From: Croceicoccus estronivorus | Lineage (GTDB): Bacteria > Pseudomonadota > Alphaproteobacteria > Sphingomonadales > Sphingomonadaceae | Assembly: GCF_001625325.1 (NCBI RefSeq) | Contig: NZ_JRQQ01000009.1 | Span: forward strand, 62,001-126,000 | Length of the DNA: 64,000 nt | Direction: 5' to 3' | Shown here: piece by piece, positions 33,872 through 42,064 of the stretch | How positions within the stretch are numbered: position 1 is the first letter of the stretch | Layout of the letters: each line of letters starts with the position of its first letter | The notes under the pieces: model-generated | Database searches by the model: none | Seen by the model: the letters and a program-made list of their open reading frames with translations, nothing else | What the model was told of the DNA's origin: nothing | Program-made: the position numbers and the translations under genes

Positions 33872-35182
33872 TCAGCGGGAGCCGAACCCCGTCACGATCG
33901 TGCGGCAAGTCATGAAGACGATCACGATATCGAGCCAGATCGTGAAATATTTGATGTAATAGAAATCGTATTCGAGCTTGCGGGTTGCCGCGTCAGTGAG
34001 CGCGACGTTGCCCTGATGAACCGCGGCCCATCCGGAAATGCCGGGGCGGACGCTGTGGCGGTACCGGTAATAGGGGATCGACTGTTCGTAGCTGCGGGAA
34101 AGGGACAGGGCTTCGGGCCGGGGCCCGATCCAACTCATTTCCCCTTTCAGAACGTTGAAGATCTGCGGCAGTTCGTCCACGCGCAGCTTGCGCAAGCGCT
34201 GTCCGAGCCGGGTGATGCGCGGGTCTGCCTCGCTGGTGTAATGCGGCCCGGCGACGCCAGTGCGCATCGTCCGTAGCTTGTAACAGGTGAATATCCGGCC
34301 CTGATATCCGATGCGCTTCTGCCGGAAAATTGCCGGGCCGGGGCTGTCCAGGCGTATCAGGATCGCCGCGACGCCAATGATCGCCAGGCTGGGCACCAGC
34401 AATACCAGCGCAGCGAGAAAATCGAGCACGCGCTTGATGCGCAAATAGGGCTGGGATGGAAGCAATTGCCCGAAAACCAGCTCTGGCTTGGAACGCAGCC
34501 TGACCCGGCCGATCAGCATTTCGCGAAAATGATCGAAATCGTAGACCGGTATGTTGCGTAGCACTGCGCGGGCGAAGAACCGTTCCCACGCGGGCGGATA
34601 GTCCCGGTTGCTGTCGTAAACGATTGCGTCTGCCCCGCGCGGAAGACGGGTGCCATGCCACAAGGTCCAGTCCACTCGCATCGCCAGCAGATCGTTGTCG
34701 ATCTGCTCGATCCCGACCAGTGCGACGAGCGGCCTGCCAAGGCGTCCGCGCAAGACGACCAGCGTGGAGTACCACATCACGCCGGTCATATAGGCAGTCG
34801 TAAAGTGATAATAACTCAGCCGTCGGAAGACGAAGCCGGACATGATCATCACGATTGCGAAGGAAATCACGCAAACCGGCAGAACCATGACTTTCGCGTC
34901 GACGAACGGCAGCTTGCTGGTCTTGCGCAGCACCAGGTGCGCAAGCAACAGCGCTGTGGCCGAAGCGTAGAGCATCGGATCGAAGGGATGCAGGGCCTGA
35001 GCCCAGGAATGACCATGTGCCAGCAGCGGATGAAACAGTTCCGGAATGACGATTCCGAAAACGAGCGCGCCTGCGATCGCGAATCTGTTGCTGGGGACGA
35101 GTATTTCAGCGAGGCGCCGGATCCGAGTTGGCGGGGCCGCGACCTGCTTCTGAAAGTAGGAGAAGTCCGATCTCGCGCTCAC
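33872..35182 (-). CDS. Polyprenyl-phosphate sugar phosphotransferase (exopolysaccharide priming enzyme)
   Basis: A 436-residue enzyme. Several N-terminal membrane helices (about residues 30-130) precede a linker domain. The catalytic domain begins at RIKRVLDFLAALVLLVPSLA (about residue 250) and contains FRQKRIGYQGRIFTCYKLRTM and DELPQIFNVLKGEMSWIGPRP, signatures of the WbaP/PssY family. It transfers sugar-1-phosphate to undecaprenyl phosphate to start each repeat. The start is a GTG at 35182 preceded by GGAGG at seven bases. It is the second gene of the operon. Confidence 0.92.
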   Translation of the reverse strand: MSARSDFSYFQKQVAAPPTRIRRLAEILVPSNRFAIAGALVFGIVIPELFHPLLAHGHSWAQALHPFDPMLYASATALLLAHLVLRKTSKLPFVDAKVMVLPVCVISFAIVMIMSGFVFRRLSYYHFTTAYMTGVMWYSTLVVLRGRLGRPLVALVGIEQIDNDLLAMRVDWTLWHGTRLPRGADAIVYDSNRDYPPAWERFFARAVLRNIPVYDFDHFREMLIGRVRLRSKPELVFGQLLPSQPYLRIKRVLDFLAALVLLVPSLAIIGVAAILIRLDSPGPAIFRQKRIGYQGRIFTCYKLRTMRTGVAGPHYTSEADPRITRLGQRLRKLRVDELPQIFNVLKGEMSWIGPRPEALSLSRSYEQSIPYYRYRHSVRPGISGWAAVHQGNVALTDAATRKLEYDFYYIKYFTIWLDIVIVFMTCRTIVTGFGSR

Positions 35183-35246
35183 CTTATGGCCTCCGGCAAT
35201 GTGAGGAGAACAGGGAGGGTGGATGGAAGCCCATTGCTATCGCCCG

Positions 35247-35750
35247 CTACACCGGTCCAACATCGCTGAGCGCGACATTGATCGGGGAAACTGTACCGAG
35301 CATATCCAGAAGAACCCGTAATCTGCCTTTGCTGTCGAGAGCTTCGATCCGGGCGAGACGATCGGCGAAGGGACCAGCGATCAACCGGACCGACTGACCG
35401 GGGCGTACGCTGCCCAGAACCTGCTTTACCTCCTGCCTGTCACATCGCGCCATGAGCGCATCCATGACTTCCGAAGGCATCGGCTGCGGCGCACCCTTTG
35501 GGGACCCTACGAGCCGTTTGACACCCCTTGTTCCGTTGATCGCCCGCCAGGGGTCCTGCTCGCAATCGAACTTCACGAAAAGGTAGCCCGGGAACAGGGG
35601 GGCGAGCACATTTTCGACTCGTCTGGCGTGCCTCCGTGTCGTCCGGAATCGCGGACAGAAGCAGAGAAAATTCTGTCTTTCCAAATGGTTCTGGCTCCGC
35701 GCTTCGGCGCGGGGTTGTGTTTCGACAACATACCAGTTCAAGCCAGCCAT
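35247..35750 (-). CDS. NusG-like transcription antiterminator (RfaH-type)
   Basis: A 167-residue NusG paralogue. The NGN domain begins WYVVETQPRAEARSQNHLER and contains LAPLFPGYLFVKFD (about residues 49-62). The C-terminal KOW domain has VRPGQSVRLIAGPFADRLARIE. Such paralogues suppress termination in long polysaccharide operons. As the first gene of the leftward exopolysaccharide cluster it probably promotes transcription of the roughly 14 kb that follow. GAGG precedes the ATG. Confidence 0.88.
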   Translation of the reverse strand: MAGLNWYVVETQPRAEARSQNHLERQNFLCFCPRFRTTRRHARRVENVLAPLFPGYLFVKFDCEQDPWRAINGTRGVKRLVGSPKGAPQPMPSEVMDALMARCDRQEVKQVLGSVRPGQSVRLIAGPFADRLARIEALDSKGRLRVLLDMLGTVSPINVALSDVGPV

Positions 35751-35967
35751 GAAGTGCCTCTGTCAGCAAAGAACGAGCAGGCACGTGGAGGTAGGTCACG
35801 TTTCGGTCATCTGTCCACACCCAGAAAGGTCCATTTCATGTCGCTTGCCCGATAGCGGGCACGGCCTGCCTGAAACGGTATTCGCTCCCTGCCCGCGGTT
35901 CCGTGGAATTGGCCTGGGCGGAGCAGAACCGAAAAATCATCCGATCTGCAATTGCTGCACATGCGAA

Positions 35968-35985
35968 CTGTAACCGTTTCGTAAG
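35968..35985 (+). promoter_or_regulatory. Candidate Pho box upstream of the phytase operon
   Basis: CTGTAAC, four bases, then TCGTAAG resembles the two 7-base direct repeats, 11 bases apart, recognised by PhoB. The second repeat is imperfect. It ends 64 bases before the receptor ATG, and phosphate control would suit a phytase operon. Confidence 0.4.
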
Positions 35986-35998
35986 ATAGCTGACGCTT

Positions 35999-36011
35999 GC
36001 TTGTCACAAGC
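35999..36011. promoter_or_regulatory. Short palindrome in the phytase operon leader
   Basis: GCTTGT and ACAAGC flank one base, 38 bases before the receptor ATG. It may be an operator or a leader hairpin; its function is unknown. Confidence 0.25.
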
Positions 36012-36049
36012 ACTGCCTAGCGGCCTCCCTCGCAACAGGGAGGCATCCG

Positions 36050-38839
36050 ATGACCATTTATCGTTCCATACTCATGGCCGGCGCTGGCACGCTCGCCATC
36101 GCCGTTCCGTCGGCTGCGTTCGCCGGTGAAATTGCCGGTCACGTCAGCGACGCATCACATACCGTGGCGCTGCGTTCCGCCCAGGTGCGGGTCGTCGAGC
36201 TTGATCGCGTCGCTGTGGCCGATCGCGACGGCTCCTACCGGTTTGCCGACGTACCGGCCGGCACCTACACACTGGAAGTGCGCTATGTCGGCGCTGAGAC
36301 CGTCCGCAAGACCGTGGATGTGCCCGCCACGGGGGAAATCGCTGTCGACTTTGCACTTGGCGGAGCCAATGCTCGCGAAATTCTGGTAATCGGCCAGCGT
36401 GCCAATCAGGCCAGCGCCCTGTCGCGCAAACGTGAGGCTGATGGTGTCAGCGATGTGTTGACGCGCGATGCGGTCGGCCAGTTTCCTGACCAGAACGTGG
36501 CTGAATCGCTGCGTCGCCTGCCGGGCGTGAATATTCTCGACGATCAGGGCGAAGGCCGCTTCGTATCGGTTCGCGGGCTGGACCCGGAACTCAATGCGAC
36601 TTCGGTCAACGGGGTACGTTTGCCGGCCCCGGAATCCGACGTCCGTTCGGTCGCGCTGGACGTGATTTCCAGCGACATCATCGAATCGGTGGAAGTGAAG
36701 AAGTCGCTGACGCCGGACATGGATGCAGACACGATCGGCGCTTCGATCGAGATCAACACGACCAGTGCCTTCGACCGCAAGAAGGATCTGTTCACGGTCA
36801 AGGTCGAGGGCAGCTACAATGATTATTCGGGTGACCTGACGCCGAAAGGCAGCTTCGACTTTTCAACCCGCCTTGGCGACGATGTCGGGATTTCCGGCGG
36901 TCTGTCCTATTACAAGCGCAAGTTCGAAGCCGACAATATCGAGGCCGACGACTGGACCGACGAGGGCACCGGTATCTATGCCCAGACCGTCGAATATCGC
37001 GATTTCGATGTCGAACGCGAACGCATCAGCGCCAATCTCGGTCTCGATGTACGGGCGAGTGACACGACTTCGCTGTATGTGAAAGGCATATTCAGCCAGT
37101 TTGACGATCAGGAATACCGCCGCCGCCTGACTTTCGACCTTGGTGATTTCAAAGACGACAAGCTGCCGACGATTGACGGTGCCAAGGCTACGTTCTCTTC
37201 CGGAACGGAGCGAATTCAGGTCGAGCGGGACATCAAGGATCGCTTCGAGCGTCAGCGGATCCGGTCGCTGGTCTTCGGCGGCGAAACCGACACTGGCGAG
37301 TGGAAGGCGAGCTATGCCGCGAGCTGGTCGAAGTCCTCCGAAGTGGAGCATGGCTCCGTCGATCCGGCGGAGTTCCGCCGCCGTTTCGAAGATGACGAAG
37401 ACCTCTCGGTCGCGTTCGATTATTCCAACTACAAGCTGCCGATGTACAGTGTGTCGGGGGCGGACGTAGGCAAGTTCTATGATCCCGCCGAATACGAATT
37501 GCATGACATCGAATATACCAAGCTGTCGAATTCGACTGACGAGGAATATGCGCTCAAGCTTGATCTCGGCCGGGAATTCGCATTCGATACCGGCACGTTT
37601 ACCGTTCAGGCGGGCGGCAAGGCCCGCTGGCGCGAAAAGATGTACAACAAGGAAGTCGAATTCTGGGAAAACGACGGCCTGTCCCTGGCCGACGTCGTGG
37701 GAAGCCAGACCTACCGCATCACGGATATCGAACCGGTTGCGACCTATACCGGTGCGACCAAGGCCTTTCTCGGCAATATCGGCGATTATGAGCTGAACGA
37801 CGAGGATACGTTCATCGATTCCCTGACGGATGATTACCGTGCGGATGAAGACGTCATGGCCGGTTATCTGATGGGCCGCTGGGAAAGCAGCAAGCTGCTT
37901 GTCGTCGGCGGTGTCCGGTACGAGCACACGGACGTGACGCTGCGGGGCAATATCGTCGACGAAGATGCGCTGATTGCCACACCGATCATGTACAAGCGCA
38001 GCTATGGCGACTGGTTGCCGAGCCTGAACGTGCGGTTCGAACCGACTGATAACCTGGTTCTGCGCGCAGCAGGATATCGCAGCCTGGTGCGCCCGAAACT
38101 GTCGAAGCTGGCCCCCCGCATCAGCGTCAACGAAGATGACGAATATACCTTCGGCAACCCGTTCCTGAAGCCGTTCGAAGCATGGAACTTCGATCTTTCG
38201 GCTGAATATTACTTCTCCTCCAACGGCGCGCTGTCCGGTGCGTTCTTCTACAAGGATGTGAAGAACTTCATTGTCGATACGAAGCTTCAGGGTCCGGGCA
38301 CATTCGGGGGCATCGATTTCCTCGAGGATTCGGAAGTTCCGATCAACGGTGGTGACGGGAAGATCTTCGGCCTGGAACTGAGCTATTCCCAGGCATTGAC
38401 AATGCTGCCGGCCCCGCTCGACGGTCTGCTCGTCCAGGCGAACTACACGTACACCGATGCCACCGGCCACATTCCGGTCGACAAGGATATTACGGATCTG
38501 CGCAAGATCGGCCTGCCGACGACGTCGAAACATACTTTCAACGCGGTACTCGGGTATGAAAAGGGGCCCATCAGCCTTCGTCTGGCAGGGACCTATCGCG
38601 ACAAGATGCTGGAAGAGACTGGCGACGTGGCGGAAGAAGACCGTTATGCCGACGATCACTTCCAGCTCGACCTGAGCGCGAAGTACCGCATTACGAAGAA
38701 TATCCAGCTGTTCTACGAATGGATCAACATCAACAACGCCAAATACACCGCCTATAACAACTATGGTGGGCGGCGTAACCAGCTCCAGTTCGACGAGTTC
38801 AACTGGACCATGAAGTTTGGTGCGAAGGTGAACTTCTGA
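36050..38839 (+). CDS. TonB-dependent receptor with N-terminal carboxypeptidase-like domain
   Basis: A 929-residue receptor. A signal peptide ends in AAFAG. A carboxypeptidase-regulatory-like domain (about residues 27-105, with GSYRFADVPAGTYTLEV) precedes the plug, which contains DAVGQFPDQNVAESLRRLPG and VSVRGLDPELNATSVNGVRL. The barrel ends in KFGAKVNF. This architecture is the TonB receptor type associated with polymers and complex organic substrates. The next gene, a phytase, starts on the last base of its stop codon, so the receptor may import inositol phosphates or products of phytate cleavage. Confidence 0.92.
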   Translation: MTIYRSILMAGAGTLAIAVPSAAFAGEIAGHVSDASHTVALRSAQVRVVELDRVAVADRDGSYRFADVPAGTYTLEVRYVGAETVRKTVDVPATGEIAVDFALGGANAREILVIGQRANQASALSRKREADGVSDVLTRDAVGQFPDQNVAESLRRLPGVNILDDQGEGRFVSVRGLDPELNATSVNGVRLPAPESDVRSVALDVISSDIIESVEVKKSLTPDMDADTIGASIEINTTSAFDRKKDLFTVKVEGSYNDYSGDLTPKGSFDFSTRLGDDVGISGGLSYYKRKFEADNIEADDWTDEGTGIYAQTVEYRDFDVERERISANLGLDVRASDTTSLYVKGIFSQFDDQEYRRRLTFDLGDFKDDKLPTIDGAKATFSSGTERIQVERDIKDRFERQRIRSLVFGGETDTGEWKASYAASWSKSSEVEHGSVDPAEFRRRFEDDEDLSVAFDYSNYKLPMYSVSGADVGKFYDPAEYELHDIEYTKLSNSTDEEYALKLDLGREFAFDTGTFTVQAGGKARWREKMYNKEVEFWENDGLSLADVVGSQTYRITDIEPVATYTGATKAFLGNIGDYELNDEDTFIDSLTDDYRADEDVMAGYLMGRWESSKLLVVGGVRYEHTDVTLRGNIVDEDALIATPIMYKRSYGDWLPSLNVRFEPTDNLVLRAAGYRSLVRPKLSKLAPRISVNEDDEYTFGNPFLKPFEAWNFDLSAEYYFSSNGALSGAFFYKDVKNFIVDTKLQGPGTFGGIDFLEDSEVPINGGDGKIFGLELSYSQALTMLPAPLDGLLVQANYTYTDATGHIPVDKDITDLRKIGLPTTSKHTFNAVLGYEKGPISLRLAGTYRDKMLEETGDVAEEDRYADDHFQLDLSAKYRITKNIQLFYEWININNAKYTAYNNYGGRRNQLQFDEFNWTMKFGAKVNF

Positions 38840-39882
38840 TGCGGGGATGGGTCGCAATTACTGCTGTGGCAGGACTGGCAGCCTGCGCACCGGGACAATC
38901 TGATGGGGAAGGCACCGTCGCGACTGTTGGGGTCGCGGCGCGTGCCGAAACCCAGCCGGTGGGCACTGCTAACGAGGATGCCGCAGACGATCCGGCGATC
39001 TGGCGTAACAGTGCCGATCCCGCAGCCAGCCTGCTGGTCGGCACTGACAAGAAGGCCGGCCTTTACGCCTATGGGCTGGACGGAACCGTCCGCAGTTTCG
39101 TGCCGGCCGGGCGGTTGAACAATGTCGCTCTGGTACAGGGGCGGCACGGAGTCCTTGTCGCTGCAAGTGACCGTACCGATCCGGATCATTCGCGCGTTGC
39201 GCTGTTCTCTCTCGATCCCGCTACGGGTGAGCTTGGATTGCTTGGCCGGGTGGAGAGCGGAGCAGGCGAAGCCTATGGCCTGTGCATGGCGGCAGGAGGC
39301 ACCCGGACGGATGACGGGCCGGACAAGGCCCGCGTCTTCGCAGCCCTGAAGGATGGCACCGTGCGCGAGATTTCCGTCTCCTATGCACCGGGCGCATTAT
39401 CGGGCGCGATCGTGCGGGAATGGAAGATCGCAACGCAAATCGAAGGGTGCGTGGTCGATGAACAGGCTGACCGTCTGTTCGTTGGTGAGGAAGATGTCGG
39501 CATCTGGATGATCGACCTTGCTGCCGCAGCAAAGCCGGTGTCTTTTGCCAAAGTCGATGGGAAAAGGCTGGTCGACGATGTCGAAGGCCTGGCAATTGCA
39601 CGTATGCCGGACGGTCGCAGCATTTTGCTGGCTTCCAGCCAGGGCGACAATGCCTATGCGGCCTTCGATGCCGGCTCCGGGAAATTCCTTGGCCGCTTCC
39701 ACATTGTCGACGGCACGGTTGATGGCACCAGCGATACGGATGGCATCGATGTCGTCACGGGCGATTTCGGACCTGCTTTTCCAGGCGGGCTGTTTGTCGC
39801 TCAGGACGGTGACAATGGCGATGGCACGCAGAACTTCAAGCTGCTGTCATGGGATGACATCGTGGCTGCGCTCGGCCTCTAG
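38839..39882 (+). CDS. Beta-propeller phytase, lipoprotein
   Basis: A 347-residue enzyme. A lipoprotein signal ends in LAAC (residue 16), which would anchor it in the envelope. GTANEDAADDPAIW and LLVGTDKKAGLYAYGLDG match the calcium-binding first blades of beta-propeller phytases. GRLNNVAL, ADRLFVGEEDVGIWMIDL and LLASSQGDNAYAAFD mark later blades. It hydrolyses phytate to lower inositol phosphates and phosphate. It is translationally coupled to the TonB receptor (TGATG) and converges on the DUF1971 gene with a four-base overlap. Confidence 0.92.
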   Translation: MRGWVAITAVAGLAACAPGQSDGEGTVATVGVAARAETQPVGTANEDAADDPAIWRNSADPAASLLVGTDKKAGLYAYGLDGTVRSFVPAGRLNNVALVQGRHGVLVAASDRTDPDHSRVALFSLDPATGELGLLGRVESGAGEAYGLCMAAGGTRTDDGPDKARVFAALKDGTVREISVSYAPGALSGAIVREWKIATQIEGCVVDEQADRLFVGEEDVGIWMIDLAAAAKPVSFAKVDGKRLVDDVEGLAIARMPDGRSILLASSQGDNAYAAFDAGSGKFLGRFHIVDGTVDGTSDTDGIDVVTGDFGPAFPGGLFVAQDGDNGDGTQNFKLLSWDDIVAALGL

Positions 39883-40184
39883 GGCAGGCGCAGGAATTCG
39901 ATTTCCAGTCTGAAATCACCCTGAATGTCGAGGTGGTGGGGAACCTGCGGGGGCACGATTATCGCGTCCCCCGCCGCCAATGCGCATGTCCCGCCTTCCT
40001 GATCGTCCCAGACAAAGACGACCGAGCCGGACTGGACGCGCAGGATACCCCATGCCCCGGCTTTCAGCCTGTGCTCGCGGGTCAGGGCGGAAGGGAGCGT
40101 CTGGCTGTCGAACGGCCCGATACGCCGATAGACGCGGGCATCAGTGGGCAGGGCCGGGCTGCGCTGGGCGATCGGATTGGTCAT
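39879..40184 (-). CDS. DUF1971 cupin protein
   Basis: A 101-residue single-domain cupin. The order LPSALTREHRLKAGAWGILRV, then IIVPPQVPHHLDIQGDFRLEIEF matches DUF1971, also found at the end of some TehB tellurite-resistance proteins. The function is not established. It lies 45 bases after the truncated haemoglobin gene in the same direction and probably shares its nitrosative-stress promoter. Confidence 0.8.
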   Translation of the reverse strand: MTNPIAQRSPALPTDARVYRRIGPFDSQTLPSALTREHRLKAGAWGILRVQSGSVVFVWDDQEGGTCALAAGDAIIVPPQVPHHLDIQGDFRLEIEFLRLP

Positions 40185-40229
40185 CGGCAGACTGCCCTTT
40201 CCAGTATGATGAGGGGTGGAGATGCAGGA

Positions 40230-40745
40230 TCAGACATGGGGCAGGTTTTCCCCTGCCCGCGCCCCGGTCAGACCATCGCGATGGGTCGCGATTCCGGTGA
40301 GAAGGCTGTCGGCAATCATCCGGGCACGGCCACCGATCAGGCGTGTGGCGACCTCATCGTGCTCGCCTTCGCGCAAGGTCGCATAAAACAATTCCAGCCA
40401 ATGCGCGAAGTGGCGTTCTTCGAGGTTCGGCAAAGCGAGATGCTTGATCATCGGGTTGCCTGAAAATTCGCCGCTGTTGTGCAGGATCGAACGCCAGAAG
40501 CACTTCATGCGCTCCAGATGTGTGGGCCAGTCGTGGATTTTCGCAGCGAAGATCGGGCCGAGCAGGGCGTCGTCCCGTACCTTGGCGTAAAAGCGGTCCA
40601 CCAAAGATGCGATGAAAGCCGCATCGATACCCAGCCTTTCGGCATGGCGCTGCTTTGCCTGTCGCGCCGCGAGTGCGGAGCTGGACGCCTGTGGTGCGCG
40701 GCTGGCATTTTTCGCGGCCCATTCGCTGCCGGATTTCGAAGACAT
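40230..40745 (-). CDS. Group III truncated haemoglobin
   Basis: A 171-residue protein. After a charged, Ala-rich N-terminal extension (about residues 1-38) the globin begins at FIASLVDRFYAKVRDDALLGP. The features HLERMKCFWRSILHNSGEFSG and ERHFAHWLELF, which carries the likely haem-binding His, are typical of group III. Such proteins bind oxygen and NO and protect against nitrosative stress. An NsrR-like palindrome lies 17 bases upstream of the start, and the DUF1971 cupin follows. Confidence 0.88.
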   Translation of the reverse strand: MSSKSGSEWAAKNASRAPQASSSALAARQAKQRHAERLGIDAAFIASLVDRFYAKVRDDALLGPIFAAKIHDWPTHLERMKCFWRSILHNSGEFSGNPMIKHLALPNLEERHFAHWLELFYATLREGEHDEVATRLIGGRARMIADSLLTGIATHRDGLTGARAGENLPHV

Positions 40746-40762
40746 CTGGCTGTGCCCCTTTA

Positions 40763-40785
40763 AACATGTATCATATATACATGTT
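40763..40785 (-). promoter_or_regulatory. NsrR-like operator upstream of the truncated haemoglobin
   Basis: AACATGTAT and ATACATGTT are perfect inverted repeats separated by five bases, a 23-base site with the 11-1-11 symmetry and AAnATGyAT core of NsrR operators. It lies in the promoter position of a haemoglobin gene. A further half-site (ATATGCATGTT) lies about 30 bases to the right. Confidence 0.6.
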
Positions 40786-41010
40786 AAGATGCGCGGCTGT
40801 TGAAATCAATATGCGATATGCATGTTTTGTGCGGCCCGGCCGGGATCTCGATGATCCGTTTCGCGCGAGCCGACTATCTCCGAACTGGATGCAGTTCCGC
40901 TCTCCACGCCTTGATCGGGTGCTGAGCCAGCCGCTAGCTCCACCGGTGTGAATGCGGGAAGCGGGTGTCGTCGGGATTGGCGGCGCGCCTTCCCGCTTGG
41001 GGGACTTTCG

Positions 41011-41280
41011 ATGGGGCCGGATCGTGCGCTCAACTTGCTGGACGCGATGTTGTGGAATGCGGCCATAATTGCCGGACCGGTGATGCTGGCCACTCTGGCG
41101 GTGGGATTGATCGTCTCGATCTTCCAGGTCGCAACGCAGATTCAGGAAATCACGCTCAGCTACGTACCCAAGATTATTGCGGCAATGATCCTGCTGATTG
41201 CCATGGGCCCTTGGATGATCGCGCGGCTGACTTCCTTCGCACGGGCCCTTTACCTCACAATTCCCTCCCTGGCAGGATAG
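41011..41280 (+). CDS. fliQ: Flagellar type III export protein FliQ
   Basis: An 89-residue protein with two membrane helices. LVSIFQVATQIQEITLSYVPK, read in part as FQVATQIQE and LSYVPKI, is the FliQ signature. It is part of the FliPQR export gate. ATG 41011 follows a GGGGGA site. The frame extends upstream to 40948, but the shorter form matches the family length. It is the first gene of a rightward export-gate operon with fliR, flhB and flhA. Confidence 0.93.
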   Translation: MGPDRALNLLDAMLWNAAIIAGPVMLATLAVGLIVSIFQVATQIQEITLSYVPKIIAAMILLIAMGPWMIARLTSFARALYLTIPSLAG

Positions 41281-41291
41281 GGTGACAATCG

Positions 41292-42062
41292 GTGGATGAT
41301 CTCCTCGCCCGCGCCGTGGCGGCACTGCTGGTCGCTTTGCGGATCGCGCCGACATTTGCCTATGGCGGCCCCTTCACGCTGCTGCGGGTCCCCGTGACCA
41401 TCCGGGTATTGCTGGCGTTATCGCTCGCACTCTCGCTTGTCGCCGGCCGCCCGGCTGCGACAGTGGAGGTGCTCCAATCCGGGGCCAGCCTCCTCTCCCT
41501 TGCCGCGGGTGAATTGTTCGTCGGCATTGCCGTCGCACTGTGCCTGCAAATGGCATTTGCGGCGATCCTGTGGGCCGGACGGGCGGTTGATATCCAAGCC
41601 GGGTTCGGTCTCGCAATGGTGGCTGATCCGACGACACAGGCGCAGATGCCGCTGGCCGGAACGGTGTTCGTATATGCCGCCGCAGCGGTATTTTTCACGA
41701 TGGGCGGTGCGCAGGATCTGATCGCGCTGTGGGCCGCGTCGCTCGATTTCCTGCCAATGGGGCACGGCATGCTGACGGGCGATATGCGTGCGCTTTCCAC
41801 GCTGATGAGCGGTTTGTTCGCCATGGGTATCGGGCTCTTCGGCGTGGTGATGCTCGTGCTGTTTCTGCTCGACCTCACAATCGCGTTCATGTCGCGAACG
41901 CTGCCGCAAATGAACGTCCTCCTGCTCGGATTTCAGGTGAAATCCATGGCGGTGCTGCTGACGCTTCCCATCGCTCTCGGGTTGTCTGGTGGTATCTTCC
42001 TGAGATTGCTGCGCACCGCGATAGAGGGCGCGCCCGGTCTGCTCGGGCAAGGGGGCGGATAG
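41292..42062 (+). CDS. fliR: Flagellar type III export protein FliR
   Basis: A 256-residue polytopic protein of normal family length. It has about six helices. RIAPTFAYGGPFTLLRVPVTIR, seen as RIAPTF and VPVTIRVLLA, opens the protein, and FQVKSMAVLLTLPIALG is near the end. It completes the FliPQR pore. The start is a GTG, 11 bases after fliQ; flhB follows after two bases. Confidence 0.93.
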   Translation: MDDLLARAVAALLVALRIAPTFAYGGPFTLLRVPVTIRVLLALSLALSLVAGRPAATVEVLQSGASLLSLAAGELFVGIAVALCLQMAFAAILWAGRAVDIQAGFGLAMVADPTTQAQMPLAGTVFVYAAAAVFFTMGGAQDLIALWAASLDFLPMGHGMLTGDMRALSTLMSGLFAMGIGLFGVVMLVLFLLDLTIAFMSRTLPQMNVLLLGFQVKSMAVLLTLPIALGLSGGIFLRLLRTAIEGAPGLLGQGGG

Positions 42063-42064
42063 CC

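Noticed and set aside
36863-38857. A 664-codon open frame on the minus strand
   Set aside because: It is antisense to the phytase-linked TonB receptor, whose motifs are unambiguous, and has no recognisable domain.
40801-40830. A second NsrR-like site right of the palindrome
   Set aside because: Only one half (ATATGCATGTT) matches; the other half is degenerate, so I list only a half-site.
41729-42064. N-terminal extension of FlhB
   Set aside because: This part overlaps fliR in another frame; the GTG at 42065 gives the canonical FlhB start.
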